Source of the DNA: Luzula sylvatica
Taxonomy: Eukaryota; Streptophyta; Magnoliopsida; Poales; Juncaceae
Length of the DNA: 64,000 nucleotides
Direction: 5' to 3'
Assembly (NCBI GenBank): GCA_946800325.1
Contig: OX326956.1
Coordinates: 12,503,167 to 12,567,166, forward strand
Position 1 is the stretch's first letter, and every line of letters starts with the position of its first letter. A program made the translations under genes and the position numbers. This document shows, one piece after another, positions 21,805 through 35,247 of this stretch. The notes under the pieces are model-generated. The model ran no database searches, was not told where the DNA came from, and saw nothing but the letters and a program-made list of their open reading frames with translations.

Positions 21805-24800
21805 ATGTCTTCTAGTAACACCAACACCATGTCGATTAGATCGACGTTATAAAAGGATAAGCTAGTGGGTCGGAACTACTTTGACTGGCACCGAAACTGA
21901 GAATAGTTCTCAGGCAAGAGGGCAAGAGTCACGTATTGGATACGGAACTAGTAGAACCGGGCCCCGATGCTACGGCCGAAGAAAAGGCCGCGTTTGAGAA
22001 ACTTAAGAAGGACTCAAATGATGTTACGTGCCTCATGTTGGCATGTATGGACGCTAGTCTTCAAAAGCAGTTTGAGGACTCGGATGCGCACATCATAGAC
22101 GTTGTGCTCAAGGAAATGTTCCAAGAGCAGGAGCGTATTGAACGGTTCAGTACGCTCAAGGAGTTAGTAAACTGCAAGATGCCTTCGGGGTCTTCAGTGA
22201 GTACTCACGTTTTGAAGGTGCAAGCTCTCATAGACCGTCTTGAGAAGCTAGGAGAGAAATTGTCGAAGATTATGCAACAAGATTTGATCTTGTGTGCACT
22301 TCCTCCAATGTTTTCTCCGTTCGTGACTAACTATCACATGCATTCGATGGATAAGACGATCCCTGAGCTTCACGGAATGCTCAAGAATTTTGAATCGGAG
22401 ACGTTAAAGTCGTCCGGAGAGAACAGGGTAAGAGTTGCCGGAAATGTTCTCACAATTCAGAATAAGGATCGTAAGAGATCAAAGTCCAAGGGCGGTTCGG
22501 CTAAGAAACGTTCGAAGCCGAATAAAAGGGGAAAGGAGAAATCCAAGGATGAGACGTGCTTTCATTGTCACAAGGCTGGACATTGGAAGCGCGATTGCAA
22601 GTCTTACCTCGAGGAGGTGAAGAAGGGCAAGGCGGTTTCAGCGACCGGCCTCTCAGGTATTAACGTTATTGAAGTTAATATTTCAACTATGACTAATTGG
22701 GTATTGGATACCGGTTGTGGGACTCATATTTGTCGAAATATGCAGGTTCTTCAAAATAGTCGAAGGTTGGAAAAGGGTGAAGTCGATCTACGCGTCGGGA
22801 ATGGAGCAAGAGTTGCTGCATTTGCCGTAGGAGTAGTTAATTTGACTTTGCCTAGTGGACTTATTTTAGTACTAAATAATTGTTATTATGTACCAACGTT
22901 ATGTAAGAACATAATAAGTGTGTCGAAACTGGCCAATGATGGCTATGAATTCGTTATTAGGAATAATGAGTTTTCGATATGTAAGGATTCTATTATCTAT
23001 GGAAATGTTCTGTTAGAAAATGGTCTTTACGTGTTGGATTTCGATCACGGAAATAATAAGTCCATATATAACGTTAATGCAAAAAGGATTAAACCTAAAG
23101 TTGATAATCGGACTTTCTTTTGGCATTGTCGTCTCGGTCATGTAAATGAGAAACGCATTGCTAGACTCCATAAAGATGGAATGCTAGACTCATTTGAATT
23201 GGATTCATTTGGGAATTGCGAATCTTGTTTGCTTGGCAAGATGACTAAGGCGCCGTTCTCCAAGGTCGGAGAGCGGTCCAACGATCTATTGGAACTCATA
23301 CATTCCGATGTATGTGGACCGATGAGCATCGAGGCAAGAGGAGGCTATCGATATTTTGTTACGTTTACGGACGATCATAGTAGATATGGATATATCTATT
23401 TGATGCGTACTAAAGCGGAGACTTTTAAAAAGTTCAAAGAGTTTCAAAACGAAGTTGAAAATCAGCTTGGCAAGAAAATTAAAGCCATTCGATCGGATCG
23501 AGGTGGCGAATATTTGAGCTATGAGTTTGAAGATCATCTGAAAGATTGTGGAATAGTTCCACAATGGACTCCGGCAGGAACGGCACAATGGAATGGCGTG
23601 TCCGAGAGGAGGAATCGGACCTTGTTGGACATGGTTCGATCTATGATGAGTCAAACTTCCCTTCCAAAATCGTTTTGGGGATATGCCCTTGAGACAGCGG
23701 CTTACTTATTAAACCGCATACCTTCTAAATCGGTACCTAAGACGCCATATCAGATATGGACCGGAATAGTTCCGAAATTGTCTTATGTTAAGATTTGGGG
23801 ATGTGAGGCTTATGTTCGAAAATTATTATCGGACAAGCTCGATCCCAAGTCTGAAAAATGTTTATTTGTAGGATATCCCAAGGAAACAATGGGGTATTAT
23901 TTCTATAATCCCGTCGAAAATAAAGTTTTCGTAGCTCGAAGAGGAATCTTCCTTGAGGAGGATTTTATCTCTAGGCGAGTGAATGGGACTGAAATAGATC
24001 TCGAAGAAATTCGAGACCCACAAACAAATGTTGAACCGATGAACGTTGATCCGGTTTCCTCAAATGTTGAGGATCCGGAGTCAAGTGCACAAGGCGCAAT
24101 TCGTAGATCGGGTAGGATTCGTCAAGAGCCTATACGATATGGTTTTATCGTGGCAAATGACGATGAAGTTGAATTCATAGATGATGAACCGACATCTTAT
24201 CGCGAGGCTATGAAAAGCGATGATTCCGATAAATGGCAAACTGCCATGAAATCCGAGATTCAATCCATGTACGATAATCAAGTTTGGAACTTGATTGATC
24301 CACCTCCCGGGGTTAAACCAGTGGGATGTAAGTGGGTCTTCAAGAAGAAGACCGACATGGATGGGAATGTGAACACTTATAAGGCACGGCTTGTGGCGAA
24401 AGGTTTCAAACAAATCCATGGTGTCGACTATTAAGAAACGTTTTCACCAGTAGCTATGCTTAAATCCATACGGATCTTACTTGCTATATCTGCGTATTAT
24501 GACTACGAGATTTGGCAAATGGATGTCAAAACCGCATTTCTTAACGGGAACTTAGAAGAGGATGTGTACATGACACAACCCGAGGGTTTTGTCGATTCGA
24601 AGAGTCCGAATAAAGTGTGCAAGTTGCAACGATCCATTTATGGATTGAAGCAAGCTTCTCGGAGTTGGAACATACGTTTCGATGAAGTTATACGAGAATA
24701 TAATTTCGTGAAAAACGTAGAAGAACCTTGTGTATACAAGAAGGTTAGTGGGAGCCGCGTAGTATTTCTTGTACTATATGTAGACGACATCTTGATCATA

Positions 24801-25775
24801 GGAAACGACATTCCGATGCTTACGGATGTTAAGAAGTATTTAAATACTCGTTTCGCTATGAAAGATTTGGGCGAGGCCGCCTATATATTAGGCGTGAGGA
24901 TTTATAGAGATAGATCCAAGAAGTTACTCGGCTTGAGTCAAAGCACGTACATCGACAAAGTGTTGAAACGGTTTTCAATGCAAAATTCGAAGAAAGGACT
25001 TCTTCCAATGTCGAGTGGCATATCGTATTCTAAAGCTCAATGTCCGACATCGAGCGAAGATAAGAATGCGATGAGTATTGTTCCATACGCTTCGGCGGTT
25101 GGATCAATTATGTATGCCATGATTTGTACGCGCCCCGATGTGTCGTATGCATTGAGCGTCGTTTCGCGTTACCAATCTAATCCAGGGGATATGCATTGGA
25201 TCGCGGTTAAGAACATCCTTAAGTACTTACGAAGAACTAAGGATCAATTTCTAATTTATGGTGGAAAGACATCCGGGTTGGTCATCAATGGATATACCGA
25301 CGCCAGTTTCCAAACATGTATCAATGACTTTCGATCACAAAGCGGATACGTGTTTTGTCTAAATGGTGGAGCGGTAGTTTGGAAAAGTTCCAAACAACCC
25401 ACGATAGCAGACTCTACAACTGAATCGGAGTATATTGCGGCTTCCGAAGCGGCAAAGGAGGCGGTTTGGATCAAGAAGTTTGTGTCGGAGCTTGGTGTAG
25501 TCCCGAGCATCTTGGAACCTGTAGTTGTGTATTGCGACAATACGGGCGCAATAGCACAGTCCAAGGAACCGAGGGCACATCACCGCTCCAAGCACATACT
25601 CAGAAAATATCACTTGATCCGTGAGATTTTGCAAAGGAAGGATGTGATCATTGAGAAGATTGATACTGACAGGAATGTTGCGGACCCGTTTACTAAGCCA
25701 CTCTCGCAAGCTAAGCACGATTATCATGCGAAAGCTATAGGTTTGAGATACCTAGAGGAGGAAGAGAGTAGTTAG
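21805..25775 (+). pseudogene. copia gag-pol polyprotein, broken by two stops and a frameshift
   Basis: The gag start is at 21805. A TAA at 21850-21852 stops it after 15 codons, and near 21898 a one-base loss shifts the frame. From 21936 the frame is open except for one TAA at 24432-24434, just before the reverse transcriptase core; it ends at TAG 25773-25775. Domains in order are gag, a CCHC knuckle (CFHCHKAGHWKRDC, about 22557), aspartic protease (VLDTGCGTHIC, 22700), the pre-integrase HH-type motif (HCRLGHVNEKR), integrase (HSDVCGP, DDHSRYGYIYL, GTAQWNGVSERRNRT), reverse transcriptase (KTAFLNGNLEEDVYM and YVDDILIIG, 24777) and RNase H (YTDASF, DSTTESEY, VADPFTKPL). Each domain keeps its signature residues, so the breaks are recent. 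Movement would now need proteins supplied in trans. Confidence 0.93.
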
Positions 25776-26937
25776 TTATCTAAAACGATAGTTTCGTAGG
25801 ACGAGATTAGTCTAATAGATTAGTAAACGTTGTATCACCCCAAACTTATCTTATAGTAATGCAATTTCAGAATTTTAAAATTTTTCATTTTGCATCTATC
25901 TTATATGAAAACTGTGTGCTGGGTTGTGTAATATGATTGTTACATGAACCTTGATTTGAACTTGTGTGGACGTCGACATGGTTGAGGACCATGTGCAGCG
26001 AAACCGTCACAGTTAAAGTGTCATTTCTAAACATCCCTAGTCGCGGATCAGCTTGCTTAAGAGTGAAGCATTTCTATTATTAGATAATAGACTGAACGCG
26101 TACACTAGTACGTTTGCCGAGGAGATGATTATGTTTTGCAAATCATGGGACAAAGGAGTTTGTCGAATCGGGAACGTAGATATATGTTAGGTTACATGTA
26201 TTGGATATGACCGGAGCCGCGAGACCATGACATGGTTTAGTCATTATAGATGGACTTGCGACGGATGGGGTTTTAGATTCTTCAAACTTGAGGGGATCAT
26301 TGATTGCGTTTCGTGCGTAACACAATGCTTTGATATGATCTTACGCTCACCGTAACAGGGAGTTAAAAGGGTCATCATTGGGTATTGTCCGAAACATGGA
26401 ATTCAATGTGAGTCTCCAAGATAGGAATTGTTTATTCCGAAAGGAAGAGATATCTCTTAGGCGCCGCTCGATGAGTCGATTAACGAAACCTGCGGCCGCA
26501 GTCAATGATATTAATGGTTAATATCGATTGAAATTTGTTAACTCAACTCGGAATCGGGGAATAAGTGTAGTTAATCAAATTATAAGGATGACTATTACCA
26601 TGCCTTTTGATTAACGGATATCGCTAACAAGAGAACTAGTAACCGCTATTCGAGATAGGCACAATGATCACAATCATTATTCGTTTAACATGGGTAGCTA
26701 TGATGGAGTGACTAGATCCCGTTCATGAGCTTGTAGGTATTGGAAACAACCTACTGCCATCGTTAAGTCGAACCTACATGGTCACACAACGAGTCGTACT
26801 AAGTCGGGCTTGATCATAAAATTGGCACATAGGATGTGCATAGCTTGGTATTTGATACGCGAGCTATATTCTCTAAAATCGTGCATATTGGATATGCATG
26901 AGTACCTTTTAGGTAGATCTGAAATTGAGTGGGAGAC
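25776..26937 (+). other. copia 3' non-coding region and polypurine tract
   Basis: About 1.16 kb without a recognisable gene separates pol from the 3' LTR. The purine-rich GAGTGGGAGA just before 26938 is the probable polypurine tract that primes plus-strand synthesis. Confidence 0.75.
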
Positions 26938-27936
26938 TGAAGGAAATACAGTTTCAGGATCAACCGTAAAAGTGTACACAAAGATAAACGAATGTAGTCG
27001 TACATTCGTAGCCATATCTTTCAGTAGGAAAATCCGATTTGAATGGTTCAAATTGGGTAAGATAGATAATTAGATTATCTATAACCTTCATGTAGAAATA
27101 TATTTCATATGAACGAAGTATAAGTGTCGTTTCTGTGAAATACCGAAAGGGTGCAACAGTATGACATACAGTTAGTAAAACAGTCATAACTTTTGTATAC
27201 GAACTCCAATTGGGCTGGGCCAAATTGGGTCGTGTAGATAATGAGATTATCTACAACTTTCGTGTTGGTTGATTTTCTGTCAGAGATATTTATCAATTTC
27301 GTCTAGACAGAATACTGACCAGGTTCATGCAGTTTTCTGTGTGAGAGGGTGTATATTGGATATACATGCCTTTTGGCTAATCCTGATCCTATTATATATA
27401 AATAGGATTTTCTCTCTCATCTTAACAAACCAATTCATTCAGAATTATCCAGAAAATTGTGAGACAAATTTCTAGAGAGTGAAAAGGTGTAAAAGAGAGA
27501 AACCGTGAAAAGGTGTTTTACGGTTTAGAGAATCAATTCGATTAAGCAAGTTCACCGGTGCATCGTCTAGGCAGGTGCATCCGTGACCGACGTCTTGCGA
27601 TTCAAGGTGGATACACGTAGAGGAGCAACAACTGAGGCTCTTACGGTTGTGATCGATTCGGACGAGTAGATTGAGTCGGAGACGAAATCAAGCGAATCGG
27701 CGAAGTCAACGAGCGGTGAAAGACGCGTGGTGTGGGACGCGCGTATTGTCACCAACGTGACAGGATAAAGAAGGCAGCGATCAACCCTTCGTGTGCAATC
27801 AATTTTGCACCGGTAAAGATCTAACCTTCTATTTACATCGTACCCTCGAAGTCGTGGCATGATCTCGGGAATCGGGGAACCGGACCGGGCCTACATATCC
27901 GCTGCGCGGGCCCGGGGCCGGGGATATTCCCCAACA
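26938..27936 (+). repeat. 3' LTR of the copia element
   Basis: 999 bp, starting TGAAGGAAATAC and ending CCCCAACA, directly followed by the TSD TTTTG. It is nearly identical to the 5' LTR; one visible difference is an extra GTG in ACTTTCGTGTTGG. Confidence 0.93.
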
Positions 27937-28553
27937 TTTTGAGTAGTGTCTTTTGTTATATAATATCACTACATGTTTTTATTTTTTGACTTTTTGTTAT
28001 TATCTCTCGATTCCAATGTACGAACAATGATGTTGTCGTAGTTTATGAATCTAATCGCATTTACAATTTTTAATTATGTGTTTGATATATGAATATATAT
28101 TTAATATTTATAGTAACTTAGGAATAATTATATAATTATATATATGTTATTTAATTAATTTATTTTTATTTAATTAAAAAATTAATTAATTAATTAATTA
28201 TATATTGCCGTATCCGTATTCGTGATTTTTTGAAAATTGCTGTATCGCCGTATCCGTATCGTATCGGATACGATACTCGTATTCGTATCCGTGCAACATA
28301 GTGCATATGAGAATGCAAAGGCATGTGAAATTGAATCGGAATAGTTTAAGGAAGCTCATTCAATCATGACCGAGTTACAGAAAATTCGAGGCCGAAAACT
28401 ATTCAAATTTTCGGATTCAGTTTCAAAATATTTGTCAACTAGCATTTTTCCCGCGCAATTTGAGTTTGTCGTAATTTAATTTTTTCTAATACATAATTGA
28501 ATTCAATGTTTTTGTCTTATTGTCCGCAGATTTGTGTTTTGGTATATTGTTAA

Positions 28554-29099
28554 TAGGGATGTCAATGGGCCGGGTAGAAACCCGAACCCGCGGGTACCCG
28601 ACCCGAACGGGGCGGGTAATACCCGAAAAAAATACCCGCGGGTCGGGTATTACCCGAAAAAAAATACCCCGTCCGGGTTCGGGGGAAATTTTTTACCCGC
28701 GGGTATACCCGTTACCCGAACCCATACCCGAAAAATACCCGAAAATTACCCGAAAATTACCCATAATAAGAAAATTTTGGATGTTTTATGGATTAATTAT
28801 TTGTAATATTTGGATTTTTGATGTATTTGTACAAGTTGTTTGTTTTATGTATTTAAAATTATTGATAATTTTACGTATTTGTATAATAATTTTTAATTTT
28901 TTAATTTTTTTAGATTATTTATTAATAATTTTCGGGTAACGGGTTCGGGTTCGGGTATACCCGTTACCCGCGGGTTCGGTTTCGGGTATGGATTTTTACC
29001 CGCGGGTATTTTGGGTTCGGGTTCGGGTAATACCCGAAATTTCGGGTTCGGGTATGGGGGAGGCTTACCCGAACCCGACCCGCCCCGTTGACATCCCTA
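28554..29099. mobile_element. CCCGAA-rich hAT MITE with perfect 8-bp TSD
   Basis: The 546-bp element begins TAGGGATGTCAATGGG and ends as the inverted form of TAGGGATGTCAACGGG. The 8-bp TSD is ATTGTTAA (28546-28553 and 29100-29107). Both subterminal arms are packed with ACCCGAA / TTCGGGT and CCCGCGGGT palindromes around an AT-rich centre. There is no coding capacity; the proline-rich open frames here come from the repeat. Confidence 0.93.
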
Positions 29100-29107
29100 A
29101 TTGTTAA

Positions 29108-31121
29108 CCCCCTAACATTTCTTAACACGTAGTGATTTAAAAAAAATTGAATTATTACATATAGTGTTTATATAATTTTAATATTTCATTTATTTATGAA
29201 AAACTAACATCAGATAATAATAAAATAAACAATAATAAATAAACACATTGAAAATATATTGATAGAAGAATATTTATTTAAACATCAAGTGCTTTATTTT
29301 CGTCCTGCTTTTATTTTTTTAATAGTTTCATAATTTTTTATTTTTTTTAATATTTGCAAGATATTCTTTTAATATTGTTGTTCATCTTATTATTATTTTG
29401 TGTTAGTTTTTCAGAAAAAATATAAAAAGACAAATATCTATAATGTATGAAATATTAAAATGATATAAATATAAATATAATAGTAATTATTTTGTAACTA
29501 TTATATGCTGCAAAAAATTAGAATTTTTTTGAAACTAATAAAAATTACAAATTATTTCAATTAGCATACAATACCCAAATATTTAAGAAGTGTTTTGAAT
29601 TTTTTCCATATTTTAATTGAGACCAAAAAAAATATGAATAAATATGCCCACGATGCACCATGGTTCATTTATTTTTTCAATTAGTTGATTTGTATAACCA
29701 TGTTCAAATTTGAACCTTTTGATCAAGATCAAATGATCCATATTAAAGTGATGATGTAGCTTTCTATGGAATCAAGAATTTTCTTAAAATTATATATATT
29801 AATTAATTAATTAATAATTAATAATTTGTTCATCTTATTATTGTTTTATTTCAATTATAGAAAAAATATATAATGTATGAAACATTACAATTATGTAAAT
29901 ATGACATATTTTTATTTACAATATCCAGAAATTTAGGATTTTTATGAAAAAAAAATTCATATTTAATTGAGATAAAAAAATATAAAGGAACTTGATCTAC
30001 AATGAACCAATATTCATGTAATTGTACATTTGTTAGTTCATAAAGACCATATTCAAATAAAGAATCAACTAATTTATAACTTTCTAATATAATTTACCTA
30101 GACACGACTCACATGATTCATGTAATAAGACCTTATGTTGGTCCATGTAAATCCAATCTATTTAAATTTCTTGTTTCTAATATAATTTACCTAGAAATAG
30201 TTCACATGATTCATGTAATAAAATCATATGTTAGTCCATGTAAACCCATAACATTTAAATTTCATGATCAATATTCATCTAATGATCGTAAAAGACATGA
30301 TGATGTGGAGTTATGTGGTGCCTCCAATTTTTGTAACTTTATTCATAAGTTATAAATATGGACTTGAGTGGACAATATACTTTGCAAACCCTAACATTAA
30401 ATAAGTGAATAAAAAATGATTTTCACATAATGTAGGTTAAATATAGCCAATTAGTTCATTTGTATGTTATACCTCTTTATATATACAATATTATTTTGAT
30501 TTTAATGTTAGATGTTTTTGTTATATTTTTTTGGTATGTACGTATATTTTTATGAGATTGAAATTTCCGGGAATAATTAATATGCGGCTTATCGATCATC
30601 GTAAATTGGGATTAATTGGGTTGATTAACATCCGAAATAAGGTTAAATGACACATCAATGCATTTTAATATGTTAATATTAGTACATGTTAATTGACATG
30701 TCAATTCAATTAACCAATCAATTAATTTGTTAATTCATTCAACTAATGATGATAATCAATCGAATTAAATATTATTGTCACGTCTTCAAGATCAGATGAG
30801 TTTTGAGAGCGCCATATATAATCCCACTTAAAATACAGAAAAATATGGTGGTGAAATTTTAAGGCAAAGTAAAATTTCGATACCCAAAAAAAAAATTTTT
30901 TTTACTTGGCCCCAAGATTTCATCATCACATTCTTTATATTCTAATTAACACACTTAATTAGTATGTTGATTGAAAATATACATAACTAACATTTAATTA
31001 ATATTAATTTAAATTTATTAATTATATATTAATTAATTGTCAATTATATAATATGTATTGATTATCATGGTAATTAAATATATTAACTAATTGATTAGTT
31101 AATTTAATAAAAGTTAATTAT
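29108..31121. other. AT-rich intergenic DNA with a short tandem duplication
   Basis: No gene recognised. A duplication of about 90 bp lies at about 30087-30268: TAATATAATTTACCTAGA, CACATGATTCATGTAATAA and GTCCATGTAAA each occur twice in order. Material near 30500-30610 (CCGGGAATAATTAATATGCGG) recurs diverged near 31975-32065, so this stretch may be an older duplicate of the copy B neighbourhood. Confidence 0.6.
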
Positions 31122-31126
31122 ATGTT

Positions 31127-31960
31127 TGAGGGCGATAATGGCGAGGGAAGCATGAGAGAAGAAAGTCACGCAAACACGTCCCTAATAGTATCTGTTTTTT
31201 CGAAGTTAAATTATATTATAAAAAAATTAGATCGGATAAACCAGAAATTTACATCAGATAATTTTCGATCTCTTGAAATCTTAGCGCCATCATATCCGTA
31301 TAAATTATGCCAAACAATCAAAACATGTAGTTGTATATATTCATCAAATAAACAAAAATAGTAAAATAATAAATATAATAATTATAGTATTGTGTTATTA
31401 CTATTTATATGTCACGTTGAAATAAGTATTGTGAGTTCTATTCAATTAGTTATTAATTAATAAATTAATTTTGAAATAAGATGATTAACCTAATGGACAT
31501 GAAAACCTTGTGATTCATGCAATTATTATTTTTGAGATATGAGTACAACGTTAAAGTTTCTTCATAAAAGATGCCGAACTGAACTAACATTGTGTTACCA
31601 TCGTTCTTGCATTTCTATGAAGTCACATTTATTTTGATGAAGTTCATATTATATTTCTGAATGTCTTTTGAGACATCGGAGAAAATCATTAAAATCATTA
31701 AAAATGAGTTTAATGCGATGAAAATCATTTAAAAGATGAATAATGTCAAGGCATGAGAACTACAAAATGAATGATAAACAATATCTATCAAAAGTTATTG
31801 GATCAAACCAAATGATTCGGTATGATGAAAATATAAGATACAAAAATTATGCAATCGAAATGATGCATATGAGAATGAAGTAGTTTAAGAAAATAGCTTA
31901 ATTAGATCAAACAAGGGACCGTAAAGCCCTCAAAATTTTCCAGTTTCAAAATAGCTTAAA
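31127..31960. repeat. Local repeat copy B (empty-site copy)
   Basis: Diverged copy of 3650-5059 without either hAT insertion. It keeps single copies of the targets: ATTGTGAG at 31428-31435 and TGCATATG at 31864-31871. A short open frame at 31122-31361 is only the repeat of the upstream region of the membrane-protein gene. Confidence 0.75.
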
Positions 31961-32271
31961 TGTCGCAAATTAGTTTTATATACTTTTCTATTTGTTTATT
32001 TTTATGAGATCTGATTTGCCGGGAACAATTAAGATGCTGGGTGACTATCAATCATCGTAAATAAATTCAAACTTTTCCGGTAATGGCACTACTACAAAAA
32101 TAAGAATTAGCTACTAACTAATTTGCGATCTATTACTATATTTGATATGAAAACTTGAATATTTGTATTGACTCTATCAAAAATATGTCAACTACAATTT
32201 CATAGATTTATTTTAAAAAAATCATCAATTCTTTTTAAAAAAATTCACCATAAATGTCTTTTGTAAAATTG

Positions 32272-35247
32272 TTATTTTTTGAAAATAATAGAGTAGGCTC
32301 AAAGTCCTACATCTATTTTATATTAACTAAATTTTTTACAATTACCTTATAAATAAGGATTTGATTGTTTTTAATATCCATCATGGATATATTTTACATA
32401 TTTTCATCCATCTAAATATCCTGCATATCCTAGTAATTCTTAGGTTCCTCACATATTATCTAGGAATTCAAAATGAAGTAAAAACTAGGACAAACAAATA
32501 CTCTTAGCCCCCTCATCTCAATAGATCATTTTCCCCCTTTTCTTTATCATTCATCTTCATCTTCTTCCTCATCTCAATCGCCGCCTTTGTCTTCAGTCTC
32601 TTTATCCCAATGAAAACCTTCATCCTTAGCCGATCTATTCATCAAATCTTCTTCTTCTTCTTCTTCTTCTGGATCATTCATCTTCATCTTCTTCTTCTTC
32701 ATCAGCGCCGCCGTTGAGATGTAGATTCACTCAGTCACCTTATCTCGATTTTTAACCGATCTATTCCTCTGTATCAACCGATCTCTTCTTCGTAGCTTTG
32801 AAGGACCATTTCAGACCGATTTTTACCGATCTATTCAGCAAATCTTAACCAGTCCATTCTCCATCACATCAGACCGATTTTAACCGATCCCTTCTTCATC
32901 ACAAGGATTCATTGCTGGATATCCTTGTGATAACCTGTTTGATTGTGAATAGATCTGCACATTTGAAGAAGATGTTGATCCTTGCCGAATTAAATGCGTC
33001 GTTTCTTCATCTGAAGAAGAGCCTTCTTCTTCATCCAGGTATATTAGCCCTTTAAGATTGTTGAAAATTGTTGCTTCTATTTCCTCTTCTGCTCTTAATT
33101 CTTCTTCTGATTGGCTTTTTCGAGGTTGATTTTCATTGTTGATCTCTGATCGGAACCACCAAATTGAAGATTCCCTAACATTTTCCTGCTCTGGACCTTC
33201 ACCTCTTATACTTGTTGGATCTTCACCTTGTGCATGCTCCTGCTCCAGACCTATTTGCATATTTGAAATTAAACTGTAAGTTTGTTCGACATTTGGAAAA
33301 TTGTTAATTATAATGCCATCTTCTGATTCATTATTTGAATTGATGTTATCAAAATTATTATTCGAATTATAGAAATATCTCAGATTTGAATGACTTAAAC
33401 TTTTAGCAACTGAATTTATATTCTTTCTTTCTTCCAGGACGTGATCAATAACTGTCCATTCAATGTATTTACAATCTGTGAATGATCTACGGCATCTTTC
33501 CAGCCAAATTTGGTACATAAATATAGAGATAAGTATTTTGAAATCTTTATTTTCTCCTTTATTTAAAATTATATTAAATATATTTATATCATCAATATAT
33601 ATTAATCCTAGTGTTGAATGCAAGTCTTTTAATACTTTTATTGTAAACTGACAATTTTTAAATAAATGATTTACAGACTCTTCTGCAAGGTGACAAAGTG
33701 GGCATCTGTTTGGAAAATTCCATTCCCTTTTCATGAGATTATCTATAGTAAGTAATTTATTTTGTATACATAAGTATAAAAATATTTTTTATTTATTGGG
33801 AATTTTTATTTTCCATATATATTGAAAATCACTATTGATATATACCCCATTCTTTAATACTTTGTATGTGTTTTTACAGGTGAATTTATTATCTTTACTC
33901 CATTTCCATTGGTACACATCTTTCTGCATTTGTCTAAGCAAAGTTGAATTGCATAATTGCTCCAATTGAAGTAATTGATCATTGGCTATTCTTGATAAAG
34001 GTACATTTATTCCTAAAGCTTGGTATAAATTTGTTTCATTAATTTTATTAATAAAATATTCTAATGTGCCATTTTTATTTTCTATATAAGAATATAATTG
34101 AGCATATTTTTCTGATATACTTAATCCACACCATCTTCTCCTTTCCAAAAGTTTGTCCTTGTCCCATTTCCAATAATAATATTTAAACTATGATTAAAAA
34201 AATCTATATTTTTTAATACATCATTTCAGAAATATGAATTTTTATTCTTATTTAAATAATTTGTGTCACTATTTTCATGAATTTGGTCCACTAAATCAAA
34301 CCAATTTAATCTTCCATCTGAATTGTAAAATAACCAAAGCCATTTTATTAATAAAACATTATTAAATATTTCCAGATTTAAAATTCCCATACTTTCCCAT
34401 TCAATTAAGTTATATCCAGAATTTTTAGATCCTTTCCATAAAAAATTCCTTCTAACTTTATCAATTTCTTTATAGACCCATTTTGGAAATTTAAATACAT
34501 TAAAGTAATATATTGGCATAGAAGTGAGAACTGAATTTATTAACACTAGTCTTCCTGCTCTACTAATCATTCTCCCTTTCCATCCTTGTAGTTTATTAGA
34601 TATTTTCTCAATTATTTCCATATAATCATTTTTGATGGTTTTTTGTAATGTAGAGGCAACCCTAAATATTTTAATGGAAATTGCCCTATTCTACAATTTA
34701 ATTCTCTAGATAGCTCTGTCATTTTTTCATCCATAACATTTATCTCTATGACCTCTGATTTTTGATAATTTATTTTAAGTCCAGTTTCTTCACCAAATAA
34801 ATCCAAAATATATTTAACTCTTTTTATATGACACAACTCTGGTTTCAGAAATAATATTGAGTCATCAGCATAATATAGGCTTGTAAAAATATTTTCCATT
34901 GGTTTTTCTATATATCCTTTATTACTTAATCTCTCAATTAATTTAGATAGTACATCCATTATCATTAGAAATAGATAAGTAGAGAGAGGATCTCCTTGTC
35001 TTAATCCTTTATTCAAATGTATATTTTTGCCTGAATTACCATTTAAGATCACTTTTGCAAAACCTTTTAATACTGAATTTTTAATCCAATTAATCCATTT
35101 ATCTCCAAAGTTTCTGGCTTTTTGTAAAATTATTATTTCCAATATAAGCAATTTTTCAAAAGAAAATATCATGAAAATACTTATAAAAAAATCATGATTT
35201 AGACAAATTCCAAACTTTATCCAAACTTTTTCGTGCAAAATATACAT
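32272..35247 (-). mobile_element. 5'-truncated, degenerate LINE (L1-type non-LTR retrotransposon)
   Basis: Minus-strand fragments of one ORF2. Reverse transcriptase (LRQGDPLSTYLFLMIMDVLS and YADDSILFL) lies in 35247-34612. The post-RT region (QGWKGRMISRAGRLVLI, plant LINE type) lies in 34621-34226 after a frameshift. Another piece is at 34148-33789. A zinc-binding RT domain (CPLCHLAEESVNHLFKNC) lies in 33734-32880 with an acidic Ser/Glu-rich tail. The 3' end is a T run on + at about 32272, i.e. a poly-A tail on the transcript strand. The 5' part including the endonuclease is missing, breaking off in the RT domain near 35160-35250. It is inactive. A related 3' end recurs at 61744. Confidence 0.88.

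Larger units (their letters stand above)
19399..27936 (+). mobile_element. Ty1/copia LTR retrotransposon, complete but coding-defective
   Basis: The 8538-bp element is flanked by the 5-bp TSD TTTTG (19394-19398 and 27937-27941). Two direct LTRs of just under 1 kb start TG and end CA. The order protease, integrase, reverse transcriptase, RNase H is that of Ty1/copia. By eye the LTRs differ by about a dozen substitutions and one 3-bp indel, so the insertion is relatively young and the last large event in this nest. I cannot assign the lineage from memory. Confidence 0.95.
5060..28301. mobile_element. hAT element split by three later insertions (outer shell of the TE nest)
   Basis: The left end CTATGTTACGCG at 5060 and the right end GTGCAACATAG at 28301 are inverted copies of the same terminus as the 4074-4575 element. 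The flanks are TGCTTATA (left; TGCATATA in the duplicated copy) and TGCATATG (right), a decayed 8-bp TSD. The matching empty site TGCATATG is at 31864-31871. After removing the Pack-MULE, the second MULE and the copia element, only about 0.9 kb remains: 5060-5372, 12662-12712, 19245-19398 and 27942-28301. No transposase was recognised in the remnants, so it is probably non-autonomous. Confidence 0.85.

Noticed and set aside
28520..28939. 139-codon proline/arginine-rich frame
   Set aside because: Produced by the ACCCGAA repeats of the hAT MITE.
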